Below are positions 35,255-46,871 of a DNA stretch of 60,000 nucleotides, piece by piece; the stretch's first letter is position 1; every line of letters begins with the position of its first letter. The translations under genes were made by a program, and so were the position numbers. Source of the DNA: Membranipora membranacea (lineage: Eukaryota > Bryozoa > Gymnolaemata > Cheilostomatida > Membraniporidae); assembly GCA_914767715.1 (NCBI GenBank), contig OU612066.1, positions 32,526,283 through 32,586,282 of the forward strand, in the 5' to 3' direction. Below the pieces are notes generated by a model. It was not told the origin of the DNA. It worked only from the letters and a program-made list of their open reading frames with translations, and searched no databases.

Positions 35255-36124
35255 TCAATAGAACTTTGTTCATGGAACAATGTAAAAAAGTTAATACTCC
35301 GAGAATTCCCTGACCGGTTTGATGTATTAGGGTGTGAGATAGTCATTAGAAACTGGCAAAATACATCAAAACATATGTATTAATATCGCAGGAACTGTTT
35401 CAAACACTACTGATACCACTCGTGCCTTGATGTGGCCAGTGTCAGAGCTAGGCAGGTTGATATAATATGACGTTACCCCTGTTTTTTGTCGAATTGTGAG
35501 AGCAAAATCAGCCACTCGGCTTTTTCCGTTGTTAAACAAGTTTATTGAAAGTGAAGCTTACCAATAACACGTGGTTTTCATCACAAAAGAATTTTTTGAT
35601 TTATGAATTATGAAACGGAGATAGCTGCATCGTTTATTTTTTGTTACGGCAAGGGCAAGCCAAAACACCAATAAAACCCAAAAATTCAGTACAGAAAATG
35701 AGTTATCTGACATATCAATCATTGACCATTGAATAATTCTGCAAGTTGTTCAGCAAGTACAGATGTAAAATCAAACATATTCATACATATAAATTCAAAT
35801 ATACTGTTGCTACCACTATACTGAAGTATAAAAATAGGCATGCAGTGTATTACCCAGAGAGCGTGTAGTAGTTGAGCCATGCAAACATAGATGAAATGTG
35901 TAATAGCCTGCAGTGGTGTAGCTCATTAGTGATGACAAGTTTTACGATACCTCAAGATATTATTTGATGTAAACTATTCAGCCTGTCTACACTGACTTGA
36001 GACTGACACACATAAATCTCGGCCCTACCCAGCCCAAAATATGCGTACACTTCGTGTGAAATCATTGGCAATGAAACTCATAAATACCTAAATAAAGTTA
36101 ATCTAGATTCTTGTGTTTATGTTT
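35255..36124. other. Convergent intergenic region between the ZC3H11A and NKAPD1 homologues
   Basis: 3' UTR territory of both genes. AATAAA at 35670 on the + strand is a candidate poly(A) signal for the ZC3H11A homologue, and TTTATT at about 35548 or 35634 could serve NKAPD1 on the minus strand. No coding exon. Confidence 0.5.
35670..35675 (+). terminator. Candidate poly(A) signal for the ZC3H11A homologue
   Basis: AATAAA about 415 bases past the stop codon at 35254. Confidence 0.35.
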
Positions 36125-39100
36125 CTAATGTTTTTTGTGCTTTTTAGGTTTTTTAGATTTATCGTCTTCAGTATCAGGCGCATGTTTTCTCTTCTTAGAT
36201 TTTCTGTCAGGTTTATCCAACCCTTTAGGTCGACCTACGAGCTGAACATCATCACAATCTGAGTCACTCAGATGATATAGCGGAGGCTCAGTAATGTTAG
36301 TAGGGGGTGTGAGATCAGCTCTCTTTTCCGAATGTTTGTGTAACTTTTTGTGTTTCTTCTTCTTGTGTTTGGACTTTTTGCGACGCCTTGTACTTGAATC
36401 CGATCTAGTAGTGCTACTGCTGTCTGAATGGCTAAAATAGTGATTAGAATATGATATATAGGCCTCTAAGAAGCCACGGTTACACATGTAAGAAACACTG
36501 TTTCTAATTGATAAGCCTGTTGGCAAGGTCCCTGGAAAAAAAGTTTGACAAATGTTATGATTGTGTATCATTCACCTTCTTTGATAACTTAGGTTGTGTT
36601 AGAACAATTAAGAGAAGAAAAATAAAATATAATAGCTCACTGAGACAGAGAGCTATATCATGAATGGTAGTTTAAGGAGAGTTAATCAGCTGAGAAATGA
36701 TTGCAAGGCATGTGCAGCCTTATCGTGAACAGCAATGCATTGTACCCAAGGAAGCATCAACTCTGCGTGTGAGATACTGTAGCTTTGCCTATAGTAGCTG
36801 GCAGCATAAATATGTCATAGAAGACTGCTCCTCTAGATCAGTCTCTACTATGAAACAATCGCGACATATGTGATTAATCTGTCTGTCCCAAACACCCTGA
36901 TTAGATGAAGTTAGATCCATTACCCTCCAATGGTCACGCCACAGTGGGGGAGCAACTCTGATTTAATACAAATAGATCAAATCTGATCAATGTAATCAGG
37001 AGTTTTCCCTGTTCTAATAGCATTCAGTGGTTTATGGTTAGGAAAGTGTGCAACTTGGAAGGAATATTTTCGATGCTTATATGAGCTTACCTGTCATTAT
37101 GGTTTGAAACTTTAAACTCCTCTGGATACAGCTCTTTGTACCCTCCGTGACCCCATCTAAAACAAAACGAGTTATTACCTCATGAAAGGACTTATCTACT
37201 GCGCTCACATCATTACTAGACCATGTTTGGTCCATTTGGCTGCATTCAAAGTTACTCCCAATCCACTGGTCACCTCTGGCGTGACCAGCGGCAGGGAGCA
37301 ACTGGAATACATGCAATTGGATTAAACTTGATCTACATTATTTCATCTACTGTATGTTGATGCTAAAGCTAGAGAATTGTCTCCCCATATCGTATTGATG
37401 GTCTCAGGCTAATAAGAGCAGAGCATGGTGGTAACCTTTAAAATATGCTAAGTTGTCCACTCTTTATCACTCTATAACATAAATCCGATTTCCAATTAGG
37501 AATGACCCAATATGTTGGAAAATTTGATGTAACTTCATGTAGTAATGCATTGATATGAATTGATGGAGGTGAAATACACTGTATGGCTATTTGTGGAGAA
37601 ATTACATCTGTATAAACTTCGTATCAGTTATTGGATCTTGCTAAAATTCTGGCAACTTTATTGTTATGCATTAACGATCTTTAAAAACACGGACAAGCTA
37701 CTTGACTACACGAATTACTGAACTTTTGGAACAATCACAAATGAGAAGCTTGAAACAGAGTCATATGGACTTACATCAAGTAAAAAACGAGTAAACACAC
37801 TAATCCTTACCGCTCAGTACCCAGAGATTCTTCATATTCCATCAGTTCTTTAGCATACTTATTAGTAGTCTTCGGTTCTTTCTCACTCTTTCTCCCATTC
37901 TTACTATTGGGGATAGTACTGGTATTATTCGGATCTAGGAAGCCGGGATTAAAGCTATGGAGAAGATCATCCCTCTGATGACGGATTCTGCTCCGCTTTC
38001 TCTGAGAGGTTTCTTCAATCTCCCGACGCCGCTGATCCCACATATCACCCTCCTCATACCGCTACAAAATCCATAAATACACATCTGTTTTGATTGCTAC
38101 TACCCACAGGTTACTCTGAGGCTAACTGTAACTTCTATCCTCGATCAGGCAAATGTCAAGGTTTGCGACAAACAAAGTTAGTCAAGACAGGTTAAGGCCA
38201 TACCGGCATGGCTACGTAGTATAACTACTCATTGGGATGAGTGTGTGACAAACATCGTCAGTTCACACTTCTTTTAAACCAACATTCAGTTCAGGCGTCA
38301 TATGGGCGGGTAGCAGCAGTATCTAAGACATGTATTATTGCTTCATTGTTACATGGTCCTGAGTACCACAGTGTCCCCAAAACATGTATACAGCATACCA
38401 GAACTGACCTTTCAACTACAACATCCTCAACCATCATTGTGCGAATCACTGCATGACAGGACCTAACATCACAAGCCAACCCTTGGATTGTCCTGTTCAT
38501 AGCGAAAATGCATTTCACATCTGACATTGAGCTTAACTCCACCCAGTCTCAAAACAGTACTTTTGGCTACTCCAAGTGGGTAAATTGAATTGTGAGAAGA
38601 AAGAGAACCAGTTTTGGAACCCAGGCCATCAGCTAGAGAGCCCCTCCCAAGCCCATCGCTGGCTGGATACCCCCTCATATAGCTAACTCAATTATTTTCT
38701 ATGTGCTTGACACAGAGTGTAACATTACTCAGCGTATAATATAAGAGGGTCGGGCCACACATGTCACACATATTATAAATGTATATTATTATATTATATA
38801 TACATTTTTAAGAATAATGAAGGAAACAACTTTACTAATAGAATACTGACGACGGCGATAGCCTACAATTCGGCATCAAACCACAACACTCTCCAGGATG
38901 ATCTCACCAAACTTGAACGCTGGAAACATCAAGACATGGAGTTCCACCCCTCCAAGTGCCAACACATTGTGTTCACTAGAAAACACCAACCATCCAACAA
39001 GAAACTATACCTGCACGGCACTGAAATCCCACAAGTACAACACATCAAATATCTAGGAGTTACTTTTGACCCTAAGACCAGCTGGAATCGCCACATTGAC

Positions 39101-40321
39101 AGTGGTGGCTAAGGGAAACTCTATTCTCGGATTCATCAGCAGAAATGTACTCACAGGCTGTGAGTCAATCAAGAACACAGCCCTAAAATATGCCTCTGCA
39201 GTCCAGGACTCGGCAGCTGACTATGCTACCAAACAACTCGAAGCTGTGCAGAGAAGAGCAGCCCGGTTCATTGCTCCAGAAACTCTTGCTTCAGCCCCTC
39301 TCACACAGACTTCAGTCAATACCATCACTCCGGCAAAGGCGTCAACAGCCACTACATCCAAACAGCCAGCGTTTCATCAGCTAGGAGACATGCGGAGCAG
39401 TACTTTATACCTACAACAAACACCCTCCACTACCAGAGATCGTTTTTCATTCGTACTACTATGGACTGGAATGCCCTACCTGCTGGGAGCCCATTTCTTG
39501 TCCCCCGTGTGTAGGCCTATAACCCTCAAAAGCTGTTCAATTATTAAAATTGTTGGTGACCAGAAATGTTAAACGACATACGAGAAAAGCAGGTTCTCAA
39601 GTCACAGCAGCGACGGTGCTGGACACTAGACTCATCAAGGTACAAATCAAGGTACAAAAAAATGTATGTGGCCTATAGGCTGCTTTGAGAAATTAGGCTT
39701 TTTAACAAAGTACTAGTAGCCTAGGATAAGTGGATGTCAGTGAGAATGTATGCAAGATATTCATCCAGTATGCAAGTATGTAAGCAGTGTTAGTAGTATG
39801 TGGATAGTAGTACTTATCAGCCTAGGCACCCCGACAGCCTGCCCAGGCTAAGTTCTATACTACTCTACCGACTGCCAATTAGTAGTCTGTAGACTAGAGT
39901 AGTAGTACGTAGTAGTACTACTACACTACATACTACCTACTAGTACTAACACTGCTTAGGCTACTTACACTCACTCACATACTTACTTACTTCATACTAG
40001 TTCTACTACTGCTAGTATCTACTTGATACAGCTACTAGCGGTAGTGGTACAAGCAGTATACCTAAGACTAAAAGTGATTGTAAGCAAGGAGTCTTTAACT
40101 ACTTGGACTTGGTGTAAGTAAGTAAGCAGTGGCTGTAGCACACTGTAGTGAGCCTGTGAGTAGGTAGGTAGTAGGTAGGTTTGTAGGCTACTGTAACTAT
40201 TAGCTACCTAAGCTAGTTAGAGATATATTGTTCAAAAGTTATATTCTTTTCTTACCCTGTTATGAGACTCTGAGTGGCGGACAGCATTGATGAGTATGAG
40301 TTTTGAGGTCCTGGAAACCAT
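36125..40321 (-). CDS. NKAPD1: NKAPD1 (C11orf57) homologue (4 exons, 229 aa)
   Basis: Minus-strand exons 40321-40256, 38061-37811, 37156-37091 and 36431-36125 join in frame (phases 0, 2, 2). Exon 1 encodes MVSRTSKLILINAVRHSESH, resembling the human start (KVLLRNVIRHTDAHN). Exon 2 begins RYEEGDMWDQRRREIEE, matching the human ESDMWKIRELEK region, and ends in YAKELMEYEESLGTER. Exon 3 encodes the family hallmark WGHGGYKELYPEEF. Exon 4 is a Ser stretch, then long Lys/Arg/His-rich runs (RRRKKSKHKKKKHKKLHKHS), an acidic SDSDCDD patch and a basic end, as in the human protein. It is a nuclear, disordered protein of poorly known function, shorter than human (about 292). Intron 1 holds a LINE fragment. 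The gene is divergent from PIH1D2, the same arrangement as in human. Confidence 0.92.
37378..37672 (+). repeat. Interspersed repeat family A, copy 2
   Basis: Same-orientation relative of 12569-13090, with matching blocks CCATAT..GTATTGATGGTCTCAG, CTCTTTATCACTCTATAAC, CATTGATATGAATTGATGG and GTTATGCAT. It lies in intron 2 of the NKAPD1 homologue. Confidence 0.7.
38770..38805. repeat. TA-rich palindromic tract
   Basis: TATTATAAATGTATATTATTATATTATATATACATTT forms a self-complementary AT run just upstream of the LINE fragment. Confidence 0.6.
38860..39550 (+). mobile_element. LINE reverse-transcriptase 3' fragment
   Basis: The plus strand encodes TLQDDLTKLERWKHQDMEFH, then PSKCQHIVFTRK, then LYLHGTEIPQVQHIKYLGVT and FDPKTSWNRHID. 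After a frameshift near 39100 it continues with GNSILGFISRNVL and LEAVQRRAARFI, ending in degraded sequence. This is the thumb and post-RT region (L..L..W...M.FN..KC, LHG..L, KYLGV.....W..HI, LEAVQRRAARF) of Jockey/CR1-like non-LTR elements. It is dead, antisense to the NKAPD1 homologue in its intron 1. Confidence 0.85.
39690..40190. repeat. TAG/CTA-rich low-complexity tract
   Basis: Dense overlapping AGTA, TACT and CTAG words (for example GTAGTAGTACTACTACACTA at about 39910). The tract is strongly biased to short palindromes such as TACTAGTA. It lies directly before exon 1 of NKAPD1 on the intron side. No coding. Confidence 0.75.
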
Positions 40322-41317
40322 TTGAATGGCTTTATTCAGTTTTAGTAATGCAGCCAAGTATGGAGTAGAGGTACTCCTTGAGTTGTCAGACCCCTATTCC
40401 ATAAGACCTGTGTAATTTTGTTTGCTGAATCGAGTATCAGCTAAAGAGCTCGATGTATATACGACTATATTCAGGATCAGCATATTATTTCTTTAATGTA
40501 GGAGACTTGAATATTTCACTCCGTTTCCGATGTCAAGGACGCTTTTCTAGCTGATAAGAGAGTTTTGAAAAAAACCTATTTACATTTATTTCCATCACAT
40601 TTTGCTGGTTTTTCATGGTGTAACAAATAGTTCAAATCAACTGTTTTGTTCTTACTGAACAGTGAAACTTTTCCATTGTAACAAATAGCATAATTTTATG
40701 CTTTGTACTGAAATGGATCTTCCATCAATCAACAATGAATGACTAACTACTTTATTTAGTAGCAAATAGTTACAGGGGTCCCCTGTAACCCCTTGGCCCT
40801 TGCTATTAGAAGTAGTATACAGTACAGTTAACTTAATTCAAAGTTCTTGGGACCACAAAAAATTTGTCCTAATTAAGCAGAGTTTGAATTGAGTGACATC
40901 AGAATGTATGGAGATCTGGCTGAAGGGACCAATTTTCCTTGTCTGAATTAACAGGAGTTTTTCTCACAATTGACGAATTGTAAAGTGTATTAATTAACCC
41001 AGCTTACACTCACTGTAGTAGCACTCCTCATCCAAGGGGTAAAACTCCTGAAATAAATCTCTTATGTATTAGTAGTGCTCCTCATCTATGAATTGTTTCT
41101 AATTTTACAGTCTGATAAATCTCGTTAAAATTTAAATTTACTTAGCTCCTGATCATCCCTCAAATTATAGCATGCCTGTCTTTGATGAGCTTGTCATGAC
41201 TGAGGCTACCCTCGAATGGGTCTGGGTGCATTACAAAACTGCTCCAGATCCGGGAGAATTCTATTTAATAATCCAATTGTTGTGTTGTGTTTGACTAAGC
41301 AATGATGAGGGATTCCA

Positions 41318-41443
41318 TTGGACTAAGTACCTATAATATGTCTTAGCGCACACCATGGGCTGCACCAACAAACCCTTCCTACTATGAGTCATTGTGTAGG
41401 ATGGGTTTGTTGGTGCTATAGTATAATTTAGGTACTTAGTCTA
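41318..41443. repeat. Hairpin repeat in the NKAPD1/PIH1D2 spacer
   Basis: The left arm (GGACTAAGTACCTATAAT...GCACCAACAAACCC) pairs with the right arm (GGGTTTGTTGGTGC...TTAGGTACTTAGTC). The arms are about 55 bases with a few mismatches and a short loop. MITE-like. Confidence 0.8.
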
Positions 41444-41457
41444 ATCCGACCAATCGG

Positions 41458-41545
41458 GTGTTGTGATACATGTGGCAGGTGCTGTGTAGGCCTTGAGTGC
41501 TGTAACACATGTCACATACAGCACCTGCCACACGTCTTACAACAC
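41458..41545. repeat. Second hairpin repeat, adjacent
   Basis: The left arm GTGTTGTGATACATGTGGCA...GGTGCTGTGTA pairs with TACAGCACCTGCCACACG...TTACAACAC. It starts 14 bases after the first hairpin ends but has different arms. Confidence 0.8.
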
Positions 41546-41866
41546 TGGTCACCAGCCCCTGTTTTTAGTGCCATTCAGAACAGCATAAGTCTTTGTTATG
41601 CCCGGGGAAGAGCCATGGTAGGGAGCCCATTGCAGATGGTCCCCAAAGTTGGCAGAGTGTCGGCATTAAGAATCTCATGTCAGATAAACAATACATGACG
41701 CAAAAATCTGGGTTTTTTCACTGATGTTGTTATGTAGCTCTCTGTATGTACCATTAATATAATCAATACAAGCGGACTCCATCACTGCCATCTTCCCCAC
41801 TTAAACTTGTGTAAGTTGGTGTGACAGCCTATTTATCATCTCATAGTAGGACAAAACAAACTCAAC

Positions 41867-44800
41867 ATGGGCGACCCACAAACAATGACCCAAGCTTCAC
41901 AGATCTGGAGTATGCTCGATGACATGGCAGAGAATAATCCGACTGCGTATAGAAAGTTTATTGACAAGCACATGAAAGAAGGAAAGGAGATGAATGCACC
42001 ACCCAAACCACACATGTGTGTCCAAACCTGTATCGTAAGTATCGAGCCAACTTATTATACCTAACATCTCTCTGACACTTTACCATATGCAACACAAATC
42101 AGAATTATTGTTTTTTTCCAAATTTTATTAATATTTTAAAGATTTTTATGCATTTCAAATACTGTCTTTGAGATAACAAACTTTTGGGCTTCAGCTTTAT
42201 CTCTCCATAGAGTCTGAGCGAAAGGAAAAACTCAAAAATTTCCTTCTCATGATGTTAGAATGTTAACCATTGAAGTTGTGCGAAGTAGTCGAATGGAACA
42301 TGAGTAAATTAACTTTTACACAATTTTCTCTGATTGAAAAAAAAATTACAATACCTTCATGTCACCAGAATCCTCTGGACCGGTGGTACACAAAGCTAGG
42401 CCTTCTAAGTCACTTGTGTCCACTTGTCTAAAGCACGTCACTTTTCTCTTTTGTATAGTCATCAAACTGGACACCAGTGTTTGTGAACTTCTGTAGCTGG
42501 CCTCGAGTTACCAAACCTAAGGATGAATCTGCTCCTATCCCTGTATTTGGCAGCAAACTCACAAAGCTATCTGACGAAAACGGTAAAATATAAAATACGT
42601 CATGACTGCATTTGTGTACAGGGGAGACAATTTTGATAAACATAAGCCTAAAGTATCAATGAAACTAAGATTGGCATCAGTAATGTTGTTTCTCTAGCTA
42701 GTCAGCTTCTAAACAAGCACAAAAATGCCCCCTTGGATAACCAGAAACTGAGTGAAGTGAAGTTGACCCTTTCACAATTTGTTGCGAGAATGAAGAGTCC
42801 ATATGTGAGGTCACACATGGACTTTCGATCAAATTTTTGAATTTTTCGTATATAGAACTGTTAGGTTGATTAAAAAAAAGGTTGATTAAAAAAAGGTTGA
42901 TTAAAATCCGGTGGCATATCACTCGCCCATCCCGAGGCATGGGCGGCGAAATATTAATGCCTTAATGGCTAGGCCGCAATATCTGCGCCAATTTGCTCTC
43001 AGTTTGCAGGCAGGTCGGAGCACACCTGGGGGCCAACCAATCCCCAGTAGAAGATGGACTGCAGTGGGATTCGAACCCACGACCTCCAACACTTGCGTGT
43101 TGAAGTCCGGCGCTCTAACCAACTGAGCCACCTCCTACGTTAGAGTGAAACCAAGTTTTTACCACCTCAGAAAGTTAGTTAATCTGCCTCAAATTTTATG
43201 AGCTGGGATGATCTCTTTGATGGCAAAAATTACGTTTGATTTCAACTGGTTTCATCAAAATTTGATGAAATTACAAGAGTCCAAATTTTCAAATGGTCAA
43301 CTTATAATAAGCAAAACGTATGTTTATGAAATCACATCCCCCTAAGCAAGACGAGCGAGCGTTAGCAAGGCCTTTCTTAGAAAACTCATCACTTTTGTTC
43401 TAGTAGCCCGATTGAGGTGTACCTGGGCTTCTCTTTTTTTAAGCTTATTAGCTTTGATCCTTCCACATCATTGGTCATATAGTTAGAGTAATTATCACAA
43501 GGAGATGTATCCTATATAATAAGGAATTATCATAACTTCATAACATCATCAGTGGGTTGTGTCAGAAGTTGTCCCTTGTTATAGGGGGTGCTGAACAGGT
43601 CAAAACATAAATTTGCAATTTCTTATTTATGCTATCATTGTAGTAAATCACACTTTTTGGTTTGGCAGCCAGGGAAATTAGGACAGAAACAAAATGAGCA
43701 TAACAGGGATGGCGTATTATGCTGACCTTTGTTATGGGACCAAAATTGAGAGAGAATTAAATGTGATATTAATTTGATATATATTAGTACTTAATATATA
43801 TGGAAAAGAAAATTTAGCTGCATATTTTATGACAAATCCCTTCCTTATATTGAATTTCATTGAGAATGAGCAGGTTTTTTTATTTTAATTTATTGTTATT
43901 CAATTTTAATTGTAATAGAACTTAAGATTTTTCCATACCTTTTTCTCTCAGCATATAGGTCAAATTTTTGGGTTACTGAAAAAGTAGATAGATTGTAGAT
44001 AGCTGAAACCAAGAGTTTTTACAACAAAAGCTCTCATCTGCTTCCTTTTTGGCTTATATAAAATCTGGCAAAAGTATGGTCACATTTATAAATAAGCAAG
44101 GGAGATGACTCCAAATAGCACAACCCTATTGAATGTATGATCAATCATGTGGGAATCTTTAAAACATGTCCGAACTCTATAGTCTTTTCCCACCGGATTT
44201 GACCATAATCTTGGTTATCAAACTGTCACCATGCAAATTGCTGAGGCCTGAACAACCTCGTTAAATTTCAATGAGATATTCCTATCAAAGGAATATAAAT
44301 CCTTTAAACAGCATTGAATTGAAGAAGTTCAACTAGGCTAAGTGTTGCCGTCCAGTCATGAGATGATCATTGATTGATTATCAATTTATTTCTTCAAGCT
44401 CTTTGCCAAAAAAAGATCACAATCACCATTCAGCTGTCAATCCTTATCTTGCTGGCCTGATTTGTGTATGCGAAAATCAAGATAAAAACATTCCAAACAT
44501 GATGAAACTTGGCAGAAGGTTTTTGATTTCACGAACAACATCACATGAGTATGTTAATAAGCCCTTCAACAAGAGGTCAAATGAAGTCAACTGCGATCAG
44601 AACAAATTTTGATAATTTTGTATAAAGAAGGAACTAAATAACCAGAAAGCTTGTACACAGTGGACCAATGGTCTGATGCTTGAATACTTAGCCTCTGCTC
44701 ACTTTTACATTATCAAACCTGACTCTCAGTCTCAGTAATTTGTGTTGTTACAGTTTGTTTATCATAATGTCTGCCCATATATCCCAGGCAATCATTCAAC

Positions 44801-46123
44801 ACCATTTTTTAAGCTTAATCATAGAAATTAGTTCACAATGCGATTCCTTTAATTTTAATTTTGCTAAAAACATCACAAGCATTTGACCAGATAGGAGATA
44901 ATGTTGTCAAATTATTAAATTTTTTCTGAATATCATGTAATGACACGATCAAGGCTTTGTTCCTTCAGCTTACCTAGTTAACAAAAACACCATTGTTTTC
45001 GTTTCAGATGATAACTACTTTGTAACACACGTGGCATTCCACCCCGATGTAACAGACCAATTTGGTAAAACCTGCAAATCGAGAGATGAGCAAAATGCCC
45101 TGATTCAGCTAGCGTTTGCCTATGTAGAAGACCAGCAGAAGGTTAAACTTTCCCCAACTTATCACATAATTGATGAAGACTTTAAGGGGGACCCTAAAAC
45201 AGTTCGGGAGGACTTTGGCTTAGGTAAAGACCCCATGAAAGATGAGATGGAAAAACTAGCAAAGTCGTTTGCACCGATAGCCGACATCGCAACTAAAGAC
45301 CCTGGCCTGATAGACAACCTGATAAGTGACAACATCAAAACATCAAACACAAATATGGATAAAGAAGAGGTCACTCCGGACATTAGAATACCTGGAATGA
45401 CCGATAGGAAACCAGCAGCTGGGAAAACCAAGCTTATAGAAGAAGTAAGGATAACTCCTGACCACGTTTTATCACATAGGGTTACAGACAAATGCACTCG
45501 AACTCTTGCTATCAAAGTCAGCCTTCCGAAGGTGGACAGTGTGAGCCAGTGTACTCTAGATGTCACTGAGGTGAGGCTAATTTTATTGTTCAGTTTATGT
45601 AACAAATTGTCCATATAATTACTTAGAAAATTTTGTAACCAGTTGCTTGATATAGTGCTTACAGTTGATGTTGACATTGTGTTCTGTATAATTATATTTG
45701 GTGATATTGATATGTTACCCCCAGCTCCTCCTCCTAAGCCCCCCAACCCGCTTATCTGAAGATGAAGAGCGTTATAAGCACAGTTTCCCAAGCTGTTTTG
45801 ATCTAGGGTGGTAACGGCACACACTACCATGGTGATGGTGGATGTCATGCATACCCCCCATGTCAGCAAAGCTGAGATGACCAAGCTGACATTGGCACTC
45901 AGTTTCCTTTTCATGTCAATGTCAAGGATGTCCGCCAGCCAAGAAAAGCTGACTAATAATTACATATTTTATTTCTTTGTAGAATATCATGAAGCTGGAG
46001 GCTCTTGACTACAGCCTATCACTTAATCTGCCTGAAAGAGTGAACCCAGATGAAGTTACAGCAAAGTTTAGCAAAAGCAAACATCAACTCACTGTGACAT
46101 TACCAGTATTAATAAACCACTAG
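41867..46123 (+). CDS. PIH1D2: PIH1D2 homologue, PIH1-domain co-chaperone (4 exons, 331 aa)
   Basis: Exons 41867-42034, 42459-42582, 45008-45570 and 45983-46123 join in frame (phases 0, 1, 0). The N-terminus (QIWSMLDDMAENNPTAYRKF, then IDKHMKEGKEMNAPPKPHMC) tracks human PIH1D2 (FWNLLDDLAQSDPEGYEKFI). A PIH1 core follows (VFVNFCSWPRVTKP, THVAFHPDV, ALIQLAFAYVE, SPTYHII). An acidic/charged linker then leads to a C-terminal CS-like beta domain (LAIKVSLPKVDSVSQCTLDV, YSLSLNLPERV, HQLTVTLPVL). Human PIH1D2 is 315 residues, so the length fits. PIH proteins are adaptors of HSP90/R2TP complexes, and several act in axonemal dynein assembly. The start ATG is the first in frame. A tRNA-derived SINE lies in intron 2. 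AATAAA at 46309 is a candidate poly(A) signal. It is head-to-head with the NKAPD1 homologue. Confidence 0.95.
42869..43136 (-). mobile_element. tRNA-derived SINE, family 2
   Basis: The minus strand carries an A box TGGCTCAGTTGG (complement of 43119-43130) and a perfect B box GGTTCGAATCC (complement of 43067-43077). A body of about 150 bases follows, then a tail of three AATCAACCTTTTTTT-type units. The acceptor and anticodon arms do not pair, so it is not a functional tRNA. A GTTAG pentamer flanks both ends (possible target duplication). Its frame (AQLVRAPDFNTQVLEVVGSN) is the well-known spurious translation of such SINEs. Confidence 0.88.
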
Positions 46124-46871
46124 CACATTACAGTATTGAATTATATTTAAATATCCCCTTTCCTTCATAACAATAGCTTTCCTGCGTTGCAGCTTCAGTA
46201 TTGCTGTTTTTTTCCAAATTTCAAAATATTGAGACCAGATTTCTTTGTGGTAGAAGATGACTGATTCTAAAGAGACATTGTCTTATGCAGGGACCCTGGT
46301 AAGAATGTAATAAACTAGCAACATATACAATGCCAAACGCTTGCAGGCAATACTCTATCATAATTTACAGAAGTAAGGTATGGACATGACATAGTATTAT
46401 AGAGTCTATGAGTATGGATTGATGATCCCAGACTAATCATGGGGGACCAGACTAATCAGATGTTAGATATTTATTGTGATATCATAAGCTTGTCTGCATG
46501 TAGTCAAAAGCCATAAATTCCTTTTTGGATATGCACTGATTCAGAAATGCTTGGTGATGTCTGGGGGCAACCAAGGAGGCTAGCCACATTGATATGCATT
46601 TATATATATAATATACCAGAGGCTAGCCAGAGCAGAGACCATATGGAATAAACGCCAAGTATAACAAAAAGTATTTGAACAGTTTTATGATGATTCCATA
46701 TATAATTTCCGAGACATTGTTTGGACAGAACAAAAATTGGCGTTTCAGCAGTATCCTGGTTGAGATAAAGAGAATAACAGAAATTTTAACACAGCAACGA
46801 TTTGATTTGCTGTTCCCGTCATATGTTTAGTTCCTCATGAGTCAGCTGGTTTCTATATTAAACCAAATAAT
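46124..46871. other. Intergenic region between PIH1D2 and the SRCR gene
   Basis: 3' flank of PIH1D2 with AATAAA at 46309-46314, then AT-rich sequence up to the SRCR gene start. No exon recognised. Confidence 0.5.
46309..46314 (+). terminator. Candidate poly(A) signal for PIH1D2
   Basis: AATAAA 186 bases after the stop codon at 46123. Confidence 0.45.

Larger units (their letters stand above)
40322..41866. promoter_or_regulatory. Divergent intergenic region of NKAPD1 and PIH1D2 (putative bidirectional promoter)
   Basis: The two start codons are 1.5 kb apart and face away from each other, so promoters of both genes lie here. Core motifs cannot be assigned by eye. Two adjacent hairpin repeats (41318-41443 and 41458-41545) sit 320-550 bases before the PIH1D2 ATG and probably inserted into an originally shorter spacer. 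Confidence 0.6.

Noticed and set aside
42911-43131. Open frames with AQLVRAPDFNTQ and similar, or a tRNA gene
   Set aside because: The sequence is a tRNA-derived SINE. The A and B boxes are present, but the acceptor and anticodon stems do not pair, and a repetitive tail follows.
45162-45914. 250-codon minus-strand frame
   Set aside because: It overlaps PIH1D2 exon 3 and intron 3 antisense. The plus-strand reading has clear PIH1D2 homology.
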